Positions 41,001-52,600 of a stretch of DNA of 64,000 bases are shown in pieces. Under the pieces are notes generated by a model. The model was not told the DNA's origin and did not search any database. It saw nothing but the letters and a program-made list of their open reading frames with translations. Within the stretch, counting starts at the first letter, position 1; each line of letters starts with the position of its first letter. The position numbers and the translations under genes were made by a program. The DNA comes from Serilophus lunatus (taxonomy: Eukaryota > Chordata > Aves > Passeriformes > Eurylaimidae), in NCBI GenBank assembly GCA_013399895.1, contig VXBA01002621.1, positions 179,137 to 243,136 on the forward strand. Reading direction: 5' to 3'.

Positions 41001-41374
41001 GACATGTGAAATAGGAAGAAGTATTGTCCCAGAAGTCTCAGCAGCATTTGTCTGGAAGCCCTTTTGCTGAAGTGTGTCTGTGAAAGCATACTGATGTTAG
41101 GAGTGATACAATTCCACGTTGCACAAGGGTGGTAGTGGGATCACAGTTCTACCACTGTCGTGTAATTTCCCTCTAACTGAACTGTTAGGTTGAAGAATTT
41201 TGAAAGATAAAAGGATGCTTCAATTTAAGACCTCTACATTCAGGGAAAATTCTTCTATTTATATGGACCTGCTAGCAGGTACCACAGTTTATATAATTGC
41301 TTTTGTAACTGTACTTACAATGGCTGTGCTTACAGCAGCTTGATGTTTTGAATTACTTGTTTACGTATGTGCAG

Positions 41375-42165
41375 ATCCTCCAGTGGAATAAATGAAACCT
41401 TGAGTGCTGAAAGAGAAAATGGAAAGCCCGAGAACATAAAAAATGAGGATTACAGGGAGAACACCACACTGCAAATTAACACTGCGAAAGAGATACCCCA
41501 TGGAGATTTATGCATCACGGAGATATACAGTGGGACTCTCCAGGGAGCAGGAGAAAGCAACATACACTTTTCTGAAACAAAGCAAGAGACCACACAGAGC
41601 CACAGAATTACTCCCAAAGTGATAGGCACCTCCAAAGTGCCCGTGACAGATGAGGCTGCTCTCAGAGGGAAGACAGAGGAAAGCAGACCAGGCACTATGG
41701 TTGAACTGCAGTTGTCCCTCTCCAATGATGCACACAAGGGCACCAATGCTCCTGCTGTGACTCTCCTGGGGGCAGAAAAATGCCCCCCTTCAGGAAGAGG
41801 ACCCAGTGTACAAGACGGGACTAGCCCTGTAATCGCAATTCCCCTGGGTGTGAAAGAGGGCAACATCCAGTGGTCAAACAAAGTAGTCCAGTTTTCGAGC
41901 AGCAAAGAGGTCAAGAGGATCCAAGGTGCAGCTCCATCTATCCCCAGGGTGGAGGTGATCCTAGACTGTTCAGACAGGGAGAAGGAAGCACCCAGGTCTC
42001 TGTCTGAAAGGGGGTGTGTTGATTCTCAAGTAGAAGGAGGGCAGTCAGAAGCACCTCCTTCCCTCCTCTCCATTGCAATCTCATCAGAAGCCACAGAGCA
42101 GGGAGAAGACAACAAGCACTCGGAAAAGGATCACAGACCTCTCAAGCACAGGGCAAGGCACGCAA
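41375..42165 (+). CDS. SYNPO2: SYNPO2 exon 3: acidic, variable linker region
   Basis: The exon is 791 bp. The acceptor TATGTGCAG|A supplies the third base of the split Arg codon. The exon ends at CGCAA|GTAAGT, a strong donor, leaving one base (A) that makes AGG (Arg) with the next exon. It encodes about residues 87-349 (numbered with a 35-residue exon 1 as in human). Conserved blocks shared with human SYNPO2 are SSSGI at the start, MVELQLSLS in the middle, PRVEVILDCSDR, then VDSQVEGGQSEAPPSL and EQGED, SEKDH, HKHRARHA-like residues at the end. The sequence between is poorly conserved, acidic, Ser/Thr-rich and probably disordered. Reading through the donor would add 28 residues before a stop at 42251. 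Confidence 0.95.
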
Positions 42166-42351
42166 GTAAGTATGTCCCATCTAATCATTTGCTCTGCCTG
42201 ATGGCATCCTCTGTAACTTTAGCTATAGTTTCAGGATTTAGAATGCATTAGAAAAAAGATGTTTAGAGGGTTTTTTCCTGCAGTTTTCTACCTTTCCTTT
42301 GCTCTTTTCTTTTAAACAATGTTTCTGTTCTTGCTTTATATATTTTTTCAG

Positions 42352-42413
42352 GGCAATACAATGCTCCTGATGATGAGCCAGGAGTATACCCATGCCTCAA
42401 CTGTGCTGAATAA
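42352..42413 (+). CDS. SYNPO2: Candidate alternative terminal exon giving a PDZ-only SYNPO2 form
   Basis: Only 186 bases after the exon 3 donor, a long pyrimidine-rich tract (about 42273-42349) ends in TATTTTTTCAG. If used as acceptor, the single leftover base of exon 3 plus GG gives Arg. The frame then stays open for 19 more codons (QYNAPDDEPG then VYPCLNCAE) and stops at TAA 42411-42413. An AATAAA at 42669-42674 could end the transcript. The product would be about 369 aa: PDZ plus acidic linker, without the actin- and Z-disc-binding region. I do not recall a described SYNPO2 isoform with this tail. Splicing is inferred only from the site and the phase. Confidence 0.4.
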
Positions 42414-42668
42414 CTTTGCTTAGTAGACTTCCACTTTGAAATTAACTCTTGACTTTGTCCAGCTAAAAAGACTTACATCTCCAGAAAGGGCTGAACTTTG
42501 CAGGTCTTCTAATGCATATTCAGAGGCAATCTGTAGTGTATTAACAAAAAAAGCCAGTTGCTTGTACATGTCTAAATGAATCCAGTGGGTTTCTCCTTTT
42601 ATAGCAAAAGTTTTGCGTAGTCATTTGCATCATCTAAAATCAAAGCCATGCCACTGCTCTCAAAAGTT

Positions 42669-42674
42669 AATAAA
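42669..42674 (+). terminator. Possible polyadenylation signal for the intron 3 terminal exon
   Basis: AATAAA lies about 255 bases past the candidate stop codon. A T-rich stretch with TTTTGGTTTTG lies about 85 bases downstream. It could equally be a chance hexamer in AT-rich DNA. Confidence 0.3.
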
Positions 42675-42910
42675 AAAGGCTAACAGAAAAGCTTGATGTT
42701 GCCTGCAGAAGAGATTTTGACAGACACGAGCATGTGTATAATAACTGTTACATGATCCTTTTGGTTTTGTCAGCCTTCTCTAGACTGTAAAGTGAACATG
42801 CTATTTCTCGTGACTCCCATGGCCACAGGTCAGCTTTAAAATGTGTCCAAGAAGTTTATATGGAAGTAAACCTGCCACTGGAGCCAATATTAATTAACTG
42901 GGTGTAGATG

Positions 42911-42955
42911 TATATTATTAATTAATTAATTAATTTATTTATTTATTATTTTATT
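42911..42955. repeat. (TTAA)n/(TTTA)n microsatellite
   Basis: ATTAATTAATTAATTAATTT followed by TATTTATTTATTATTTTATT. It is an AT-rich simple repeat in intron 3 and is probably length-variable. Confidence 0.9.
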
Positions 42956-45240
42956 CATCTGGGACCTTATTATTGGTCTCTTGCTCCTTCCCAACAATGT
43001 GAAGAATCCTGTCTGGGGATTTAGTAGCAGTATGTCAAAGGTGCTTGAATGTGTGCAGTGATATACTGTAGCAACAAGCTATTCCGTATGCAGCATTGGA
43101 ACTCCTCTGCTAACCCACTGCTAATTCCTCTGGAAGCATATTTTTAGCATGATAACCATTTGTGCCTTATTGGCAAGTGGATTAAGCAGTTACTTATGCC
43201 TAAGTGTCTGTATGCAACCCACATATTTTGGGCATATTGAATGAAGTATAAAAGAAAAGTGCACATGCTTCACATTTTGTCTGTGAAGTCAGACCCAACT
43301 GTAGGACTGTGCCTGTCTTTCTTAGAGAATTACTTGCAGTGTCTGTCTGAAAAGGCAAAAGTTTAAAGAATGAACTATGTTTTACATCAAAAACTCTCAA
43401 GTACAACATAGATCCTGTCCTTTTCTCATCTCAACTACTACAATCACAGTCTCTTCAATGTAGTGGCAGGTCATTATCCTTAGGAACCAGTGATTTAATC
43501 TATAATTTTTTTTGCATCATTATTATTATTTAATACTATTATTTTTAAAATCCTATCTACACATTAGAACAAATAGCCAGGCACAGGGAATGCTTTATGT
43601 GCAGGAAATACTATGCATGTTTTCTGCAAAAACAGAAATTATAATGCAGTGCTTAAGTCTGAACTAGAGAAGACCATTGATCTCTTTAGCAGAAATTTTC
43701 TCTGTAAATAGTAACCAGATTATACTTACCTGAACAATGCTAAATACTAATACTAAAGCCCATAATCTTGGAAAATGTCTGCAGTGACTATTGCAAGCAT
43801 TTGGGTCATCACAAGACTGAGCCAAGGATTTCGTGATTTGGTTCTCCCACAATAAAATATTACAAATTGCTGATTTGGGTGCCATGCTCTTTTTTATAGA
43901 TCTTGTGAGAACCATTGGTACAGTCTTACTGTCATCTGGTGCAATGGCAAAACTCCAATTGTCTTTAATAGGAGAAGTATCAGACTCCATCTACTGACAT
44001 GGCTAAAAGGATCATAAATAGACAACACATCACATGGTTTTCTTTAATAAGTTTGCTTTACTTGTGCTAGCAAAAGATACTAAATCATTTACTGTTCTAT
44101 TTTCTTATATCAGAGGCAAGATTTTTCCTTTTGAAATTAAGTGCAAGGGACCATTGATTTCAAAAGGAACAGCTTAAAATTCATTTTTTTTGTTTTTTGT
44201 TTTAAGCTATTGAGGCTGTAGTTCATGTGATGCAGTGTTAGAATATGAGGAAGGGAAAGAATCAGGGACACCACCTGAGCAGCATCGCCCCATGAGGCAC
44301 ATGTTCCATGTCCCATAACAAGGAAGCAGTCATGTTGATGTACAGTGCACCCATCAGCTTCACAGCTTTGATGAAAACCAGTGATTTATGCTTTAAGGAA
44401 TATGTGTCATTGATATATATACTGGTGAATACTCCTCAGAAGTCAATTGTATATTCACTCTTGCCACATTTTCTAAAAAAATATGCTGGAGCTGTTACAT
44501 CTTACAGAATCTGGATTATATTTCAGGCAAGTAATGCTTGTTAAAGGACTGAAACCTGCTTTCATTGAATACTATGGCCAAACTCCCACATCTTCCAAGA
44601 GGCTGAAAGTTGATGTTAATATTTTCTGTGGATGTCTTTCTGGATGTATAATTGCTTTTAAATAGCTAATACAGAGAAGCATACTGAATTTTAGCAGCTA
44701 TACTTATTTTGTTACTTATAGGAGTAAAATAAACACCTAAATGGCAGAAGTTGCTACCACTGTCAGACTGAATAGACTCAGTTTCATTTGGTCTCAGATC
44801 TTGAACAGTCATGGGCGTGGCTAGCTGGGAATGGCTGCTGGAAGCCCAGGAACTGTGGTAAAACACTTGATAAATACCAGATCAGAAATTGAAGCCTATT
44901 ACTGCTGAGATTAATTGTGGGAATAAAAATAAAGAATATAAGAAATAAAGACACCTGTAATATTCCTGTTGAACTAAGAAAGATTTACAAAAAGTGATGT
45001 AGTGTTTGAACTTCTATAGGTGTTACTCTAAGGGATGGTGGGTATGGAATTTACAATGCAGTTGATAATATAAGAAAAGCTTAAGTATAATGAACTCTCC
45101 ATATGACAGAAAATATATGTTTTAATATGTGGAAAGGGGAGAGTGGACAAATTTCAGTATAGATAAATGCAGTTTGTTAGTCTCCTCGTATTTTTTTTGT
45201 TTGCATGCAATTAAAATGTGCACTTTGATTCTTCCCATAG

Positions 45241-47453
45241 GGCTCCGACGAAGTGAAAGCCTGTCAGAGAAGCAGGTCAAAGAAGCCAAATCTAAATGTA
45301 AAAGTATTGCATTGCTGCTGACAGCAGCTCCCAATCCCAATTCCAAGGGGGTGTTGATGTTCAAGAAGCGTCGCCAAAGGGCGAGGAAATACACTTTAGT
45401 CAGCTACGGGACTGGGGAGCTAGAACGTGACGAAGACGAGGGTGAGGAGGGCGAAGGTGAGGAAGGGGACAAAGAAAACACTTTTGAAGTGAGTTTGCTT
45501 GCAACAAGTGAGTCAGAAATAGATGAAGATTTCTTCTCTGACATTGACAAGGACAGTAAGATTGTGACCTTTGACTGGGACAGTGGTCTACTGGAGGTTG
45601 AAAAGAAGACAAAAAGTGTAGAGGAGATGCAGACTCTTGCAGATAGCACAGGGAAAGGGGCCCTCATGTTTGCCAAGAGACGGCAGAGGATGGATCAGAT
45701 TACAGCAGAGCAAGAGGAGATGAAGGCAAGCACGGTGCAGGCAGAGGAACGCAGGGAAACTACCACGACAGAGAGCTTCCAGAAAGTAACCTCCTCAGTC
45801 TATCAATCAAAAGAGGAGGAAATGTCAAAGCAGCAGATCTCTGTAAGCAAAAGCTACACAGACGTGAGCCAGAATCACAGCAAAACAGTACAGCAAAATG
45901 GCTTTGGCTTAGCACCAGCCTCAAACCTCTCTTTTCAGTTCTCTGGAGCCCCAAAAGCATCATCTTTGAATATAACAGCAAAACCCTTCTCGTCTGGGGT
46001 TCAAAACCGAGCAGCTGCACCATTTTCACCCATAAGAAATGTCACTAGTCCTCTTTCAGATGCACCAGCACCACCTCCTTACTGCTCTGTCAGCCCACCA
46101 GCTGAGGCGTTCTACAGACCTGTCACAGCTCCTGTGGCCAGCAAAGCTGCCCCACCCACGTGGGCACCCGGCGAGCCCACGGAACACATAGCATCCAGGG
46201 ATGAAAGGATTGCCGTGCCAGCCAAAAGAACTGGGATACTGCAAGAGGCAAAGAGAAGGAGCACTTCAAAACCTATGTTCAATTTCAAAGATGCCCCCAA
46301 AGTTAGTCCTAATCCTGCCTTGCTGTCTCTTGTCCACAATTCAGAGGGCAAAAAAGGTACTGGAGCTGGTTTTGAGTCAGGACCTGAAGAAGACTACCTC
46401 AGTTTGGGAGCAGAAGCTTGCAATTTCATGCAGCCTCAAGCATCTAAACAAAAGGCCCCTCCTCCTGTTGCTCCAAAGCCTTCACTCAAAGTCTCTCCAT
46501 CTGCTGGTACTCCAGTTTCACCAGTTTGGTCACCTTCAGCTGCGGCTTCTAACAAGGCTCCTTCTTTCCCAGCACCAGCCTCACCTCAGGCAGCCTATCC
46601 TGCACCACCAAAATCTCCACAGTATCCTCACTCTCCCACCCATCCCCCAAGTACTCTCAACCTAGCTGGTCCTTTCAAAGGGCCTCAGGCGAGCCTGGCG
46701 AGTCCAAACTATGGCCCCAAGTCACCAGTCACACCGAGCACTGGAGAAACAAAGCAGCCCTTTGAGATGCCCCCAGCCATGAGTGGGAAAGGAGCACAGC
46801 TGTTTGCCAGGAGACACTCCCGAATGGAGAAGTATGTGGTAGATTCAGAGACTGTGCAGGCAAACAGGGCACGAGCCTCATCTCCAACTCCATCTTTGCC
46901 AGCTTCTTGGAAATATTCATCAAATGTCCGAGCACCTCCACCTGTTGCTTACAATCCCATCCATTGCCCATCTTACCCTCCTGCTGCTGCCAAGGCCTCC
47001 TCTAAGTCTGCTGCTGCTACCAAAAACACAAAAAGAAAACCTAAGAAAGGTCTCAATGCTTTGGATATTATGAAACATCAACCTTATCAACTCGACCCAT
47101 CTTTATTTACTTTTCAACCTCCCAAGGAAAGCCTTGCCATGAAGCAGACATCCAAGCTGTCCACTTCAAAGCAAGCTCTACCTTTGCCTACCTTCCTACC
47201 ACCCGGTGCTGCCTCTCCCACCAGGGCCCGGCCATCTTCAGTGTACTCTGTGCCAGCCTACGGTTCTCAACCTCCGTTCCAGTCAAATGCCTCTCTGCCA
47301 GTAAATGAATCCTATTCACCTACAGGCTACTCTGCATTTTCTAAGCCAGAAAGCACCACATCCTCTTTGTTTACTGCTCCGAGGCCAAAATTCTCAGCAA
47401 AGAAAGCTGGTGTCACAGCACAGGTGTGGAAGCCATCAGTTATTGAAGAGTAA
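45241..47453 (+). CDS. SYNPO2: SYNPO2 exon 4: main proline-rich actin/Z-disc scaffold region, short C-terminus
   Basis: Starts after CTTCCCATAG; its first two bases complete an Arg codon, giving the conserved HARLRRSESLSEKQVKEAK. It encodes about residues 350-1086 and stops at TAA 47451-47453. The end, FSAKKAGVTAQVWKPSVIEE, matches the human short C-terminus. Features in order: basic motif KKRRQRARKYT (possible NLS; motif copy 1, 45345-45395); acidic stretch EDEGEEGEGEEGD; motif copy 2 (45651-45704); PPPY (46071-46082), the PPxY class bound by the BAG3 WW domain in chaperone-assisted autophagy of filamin; KRTGILQEAKRRSTSKP with a mode-1 14-3-3 site; DYLSLGAEACNFMQ; proline-rich repeats around KAPPPVAPKP; motif copy 3 (46785-46841); RAPPPVAYNPIH; and a second basic cluster NTKRKPKKG. 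In mammals this region binds actin, alpha-actinin and filamin. A Met just before motif 2 may correspond to the start of the short classical myopodin. Confidence 0.96.
46257..46274 (+). other. SYNPO2: Mode-1 14-3-3 binding motif (RSTSKP)
   Basis: The codons read R-S-T-S-K-P and fit RSX(pS)XP exactly. In mammalian myopodin, 14-3-3 binding controls importin-dependent nuclear entry, and phosphorylation by PKA/CaMKII has been described. The mammalian site as I recall it has Thr in the phospho-position (RSTTKP); here it is Ser. Confidence 0.7.
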
Positions 47454-49690
47454 ACCTTAGAGCTGAAACTTAGTGTCCGTGTTGCTTGCACTCACTGGTT
47501 TGCAGTGGTCACCTGGCACATAAACAGTGCCAGTGTTATTCCTTAGCTCACTTAATAACGTCAGATGTATCACCTCCAATCTGGGTCCAAAATATTTGAA
47601 CTTTTTTAAGGAATCAAAATAGTTATAAATTTTAGCACATTTATGCATATTACTGGGTGCTTTCTAGATATATCATCTTGAAATGGAGAGATGCCATTGC
47701 ATGAAGTGAGCAGGACACTAGGTTTTTGCCTTAGGACTATGATAACAGAAACAACAGTAAGCAATATTCCTGGTATGTCAAATGAGTAGAGAAGAGCTTC
47801 CTTTATGTCCCTCTCCCCAACTGTGTTCTAGTGGCTTTGGGATTTGAGGACTCTGGTGTTTTTTTTTTAAAAAAGAAGTGCCTTATTAATTAATAATAAC
47901 ATGTATTATCAACATAGCATAAAATAGATACGGTGACTGATCACTAGCAGAATACAAGTGGATAGACCTTTGGCTGCACAGAGAGCCATGGAATTCACTC
48001 AGGATCTGTCCTGGGCCAAAGGTCCTTCCACAGGAATCTGATTGATCAGTTAAGGGCTTAGCTTGTAAGCTATGTGGATCAGCTATGATCCAAAAATCAT
48101 GAATTGCCTCTGTGATTTCACAGAGAATGTGCTATAAGAAATGCTGGAGTGTTCTGAAGACTAAAAGAGGTGGAAAGACAGCTGGACAAATTGTTAAAGA
48201 TTTCCCATTTTGGGGAAATTTGAGATCCCAGGTGCAGGCATATTTTTAGCCAGATTTTGCCTTGAAGTCAGCAAGTAAGAGAGAAGCCTGTAAATCTGAA
48301 CTATTGACCAGTGAGAGAAGTGAGCTGGGTTTTGCAGCTGCAAAGTAATGCACCACTTTCTTGTGAAAGCACAGTGACTTAGAACTGAAGGGCTACCTAT
48401 AGTCAAGAGCACTGATTCTTGCACCCAGAGTAGTATGTGCCACAGAATTTAACTATAAATCATAATTATGACCATGTCTTCCTATTGATCTCTCACACAC
48501 ATTTTATTATTTTCACTTGGGGCTCTACAGTGCTTCTTCCCACTTTAAATCTTTTTACTCTGGTCTCATACTTTTCATCTTTTACTTGTATTGGGGACTA
48601 AGGATTGAAATACTGCTACTGTAGAAAATTCTTAAGAGCCTGTGGTCTTGGAACGTACTGTAAAATCCTGCAGTGAATACAGAGGCTTGCTGAAATCAAG
48701 GAGCTGTATTTGAACAGTTTACCATGTCTTTCAGTAGGCAGTCCTATTAACATAAGTGGTGCTAGGGCTGAAACAAGGTGCTGTTTCATAGGACTAAAGT
48801 TATCAAAATCCATCCCAAATGTGAAGCTAAACATTAAATCATCACTCTGTGAATAAAAGGAGCAGAATCTGCTGATATATTTGTTTAAACTATTTTTCAT
48901 CTAGTTACAGACCAGATTACGGACCTTTTATATCATGGTGGCAGTTGTACATCTATCTACCTTGATGAAGAAAACATTCCTCAGTATGAACAAAATCCCC
49001 TTAGTTTGGCCCCACGATGGCAACTAAAATTGCAATCAAAACTGAGAAGAATGCGTTTGGATGTACATGCAGAAAGCAGGCTGAAAACAAAGTCCAAGCA
49101 AGCCAATAAAAATTACTCTTTTCAAATTTGGGCCTCCACAATTCTACTCTCCCCTTCAAATCTTGGATGGGGATACTGACTGCATTAGAAGAAAATGACC
49201 AAGTGATCCATCCTCCTCTTAAAATAAAAGAGAATGATGGGAAATTTGGGGAGGGGAGGGAAATATTTTGGAAAACTCAGGAAATATTAATACTGCATTT
49301 ACCTAGATACAGAAAGTAGCAATATTTTAATCCTTTGGAGATCTCCCTTCTCTCTGTTTTCCTCTGTCAATACCTGTATTTTTCTTCTATCATTAAACTT
49401 GTCCCTTTCCTCTCTGCCTGTTTGCAGATTTTTTCTTTGGTTTGGCTGCTATTTTTTTGTTTATTTCACTCACATGTACAGACTGACAGGATACCTTTGG
49501 GGGAGACCTATTTTCTATGCTATCCTGTTAATATGAAATCTCCTCCCTCCTCTTCCCATTTTCCTTTTCTCTTTCCCTTTCCCCTTCCTCCCTTCTTATC
49601 CCTCAATCTGCAGTTATACACAATATTTTTGGTAGACATTTAAGACACCAGTATGTGCTTGAAATAAAGATGTGCCCTACCGAAGGTAAG
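47454..49690 (+). other. SYNPO2: 3' UTR of the short-C-terminus SYNPO2 transcript
   Basis: The sequence follows the TAA stop of exon 4. Candidate AATAAA signals lie at 48852-48857, 49105-49110, 49223-49228 and 49663-49668. The last, in TTGAAATAAAGATGTG, is followed by GT-rich sequence and is the most convincing distal end. The true end cannot be fixed by eye. Confidence 0.55.
49663..49668 (+). terminator. SYNPO2: Likely polyadenylation signal (short form)
   Basis: AATAAA with downstream GT-rich sequence (GTAAGCTGTGCTGCTAGG about 18-36 bases later). It is the last signal of a cluster of four after the exon 4 stop. Confidence 0.45.
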
Positions 49691-52600
49691 CTGTGCTGCT
49701 AGGAAGAGACACAGAAACCCAATCGGCCTCCTATTGCTTTGAATATTTTTGCTTACAATCCCCTCCTGTGAGTTACATCTGTAATTTATAATCACACTTC
49801 TGTACATGTTCACCCCACCACCACGAGAATATTTGCTTCATCAGTGGATTTGTAACAGTTTTGTATTTCCCAGTACCCTGGGTAAAACCTGGGGATTACC
49901 AAAATATAACTTCTAGCATACACAGGCCTATATGGCAGGCCACTTTCCAAATAAGAAATAAGAAGGATTACTATTTTAATTATCACCAGAATAAACAAGA
50001 GGTGAAGCTGGGAATATTTGCATGCAAAGGAAATCAGCTTTCCAGAGAAACAGAAGTTAATGGGAGGTAGAGGAGAGCTGTGGAGTGAAACAGAACATTT
50101 CAATTTCCTGAGTTATCTGCCTCAAATTCACCTGGCAGATGCCTCACAGAAAGGCATCTTTAAAACTGTTTTGCTGTTTCTTTCATTTTCAGCACAACCC
50201 AAAAGTTTCCTTAAGGAGTCACCTAAATCACATGCGTGTTTGCAGCAGTAAGCAAAAAGTCTGCTTCTGGTGACAGCAGTATAAAATATAGCTATTGGCC
50301 CATCTTCTCTTTCTTTTGTCCAAAGGAAAAGAAAGTATCTATGCTGAAAATTTGAATTTAGATCACATTTTGATTCAAATAGAAGTATTTCATACAGCTT
50401 ATAACAATAACAGAAGGATTTTTAAAGCTCCAGTAATATTTAAAAGCAAAAGCTCCAGGGACACTGGTGCTTTTAACTCAGTTAAGAACTTTTGAAAATC
50501 CCATTAAAAGCCCAACTCTGAATTCAATTTCATATTTAAACATCATTCTACACACACAGTGCTTGGATCCAACTTGGCTTCAAGACTCTTTTTACTAATC
50601 AGGTAAGTCTTTAATTCTTATTAATATTTCAGAAGACTAGTCTGCTTAAAGAAATGTGCTTATCCAGGATGTGATCTCTTGTGGGGCAGATATTTAGAGG
50701 AATATTGAGCTGTTCATCATCTTGGGTCCAGATGACAAGCTAAAGATGATGTGAAACATAGTTGAAATGTCAAGGAAATGAATGGTTTGTCTAGAGTAGC
50801 CATCTGAAATTTCACTTTGAAAGGGCAGTGAGCTTTTGTAAATGGTTTTCTCAAAACACTATTAGAATGATTTCATATAATATGACAAGACTACTGAGAC
50901 TACTGAAAGCATATTTAACAGTGAATTGTAAGTCATACCTAATAATACTTTCAGTATGTTCACATTAAAAGAGGAATTTAAGTGTTTTATGCTGGTTTTA
51001 GCACATTTAACTACAGCACATACTGGAAGTACTATACTGCACCAGTATAATACAGCCTTGTCATGAAAACAGCTACATCAGTCTAAGGTTTATATACTTC
51101 CAATTTCTAATTCAGTTATAAACCTCTGAATTGAAAGATTTTGTTTTGGAGATGAGTGGCTTTTAGAAAGAAAGTTAAAATTTCTCCTGCGAAAATAAAA
51201 GACAAAATTCAGTTCCTGAACAAAGAACTGCTTAACTTCTCCCCACTTCTCTAGGGGAACCACTCTTGCAATGTCCCAGCTCAGCAAAAGATAACATATA
51301 AAAGAACCAGAAAGAGATTTAAATTACTTTTTCCTTCAGGAACATTTAGAGAGTAAACATTATCATCTCCTACAAGTAAGTCTCATTCATTTGTTTTCTG
51401 CTCTCTCATGGAATTAATAATTTTGCCAGTGTATTAAGATATGTGACAATATCCAGTAACAATAAGCTGTTTGGGTCCAAAAACACCTGGCAGATGTGTG
51501 TGGGGCTTTATAATACACTCAAGTCAAGACTTGCAGCAGAGAATGTCCACTTCTCTTCTAGACACACTAACAATTCTCTTTGAGATTGAGCCAATGTCAT
51601 TTTGAGATCAGCTACTAAAAGGTTTCAGATAATTTTTGTCTGAAGTCTTCTTGCACCGACCCTAATTTTATATATCTAGTTTAATTTTATTCATGTTGTT
51701 TTTCATACCCAATTTCATTTTATATGAGATGTTTAAGCCCTAAAATCTGCAGTGACCCATTTTGCTGTCGCCACAGAAATCATGTGGCAATGAATTTATT
51801 TTCTTTTTGGCAGTGTGATGTTCAGTGAATGTTCTAAACTGCATGTTCAGAATTCACACAAGTTTATATTTGAAGTAAAGGAATACTAAGAGATTGAGGT
51901 ATCAGTAGGCTTCAAAAAATTAGGAAGTGAGGAGCTGGTGTGTGGTTCAGATAGGAAAGTTAGTGCTAAATGGTAAAGCAGTAATCTTGACAGGAAATAC
52001 TTCTAGGACTAGAGGGAGGCAAGACGTGGGGAGAAAACCCCATGAGAAAAAAGCAGAGACTGCACAGGTTAAAATACCTGTTAGAGGATCATAAAATATT
52101 GAAGGTAAATGAACTATCAGCAAGAAGGTTTCGCTTATTCTGAACAGAGATTGCTGACTATTTCCAGACTTTCACTAAATTTTTTTCTTTTTGTTGAACT
52201 CTGATAAAAGATTATAAGCAGTTATAAAGAGAACTTCACACCAGGTGATGTGACCTGGGAGAAGCAGTGCTTACCAAGGATCCAGGATGACACCTCACCA
52301 AAGGATCAGCCTGGCCATCCCACGCTGCTGCTCCAGCATCTCTGAGGGAAATGACAGCAATTAACAATCTGCAAAATCATTCTCCTCTCTTTTTTCCAGG
52401 GTACTTTTCCAGATTTGGTAGCTTTAAGATTCCAAAACCGCTGGTTCTAAAAAGATTCATTCTTCCAGTCTTGCCTTTTTACATGACACAACTTTTCTTT
52501 ACCTGAAGTCGAAGTCCCGGGATTCCACCGATTGCTTCAGCAGTTTGGCACAGCAAGTGCAAATCTTAATTACACAGCTTGGCATAATGTTATTTTTATA

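Larger units (their letters stand above)
37703..41374 (+). other. SYNPO2: SYNPO2 intron 2
   Basis: A 3672-bp intron with a GTACAG donor and a TATGTGCAG acceptor. It contains old SINE-like remnants near 38.2 kb and 40.9 kb and a GC-richer patch at about 39.34-39.70 kb. A 158-codon open frame at 38583-39059 resembles nothing known and lacks good splice sites. Nothing else stands out. Confidence 0.9.
42166..45240 (+). other. SYNPO2: SYNPO2 intron 3
   Basis: A 3075-bp intron with a GTAAGT donor and a TTCTTCCCATAG acceptor. It contains the candidate alternative terminal exon starting at 42352 and an AT-rich microsatellite at 42.9 kb. An open frame on the minus strand at 43664-43990 (108 codons) has no recognisable similarity. 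Confidence 0.92.

Noticed and set aside
41450..41914. 154-codon antisense open frame over exon 3
   Set aside because: Antisense shadow of a well-conserved coding exon; no independent evidence.
46201..46665. 154-codon second-frame open reading frame inside exon 4
   Set aside because: Shadow of the proline/serine-rich coding sequence; Leu-rich low-complexity product.
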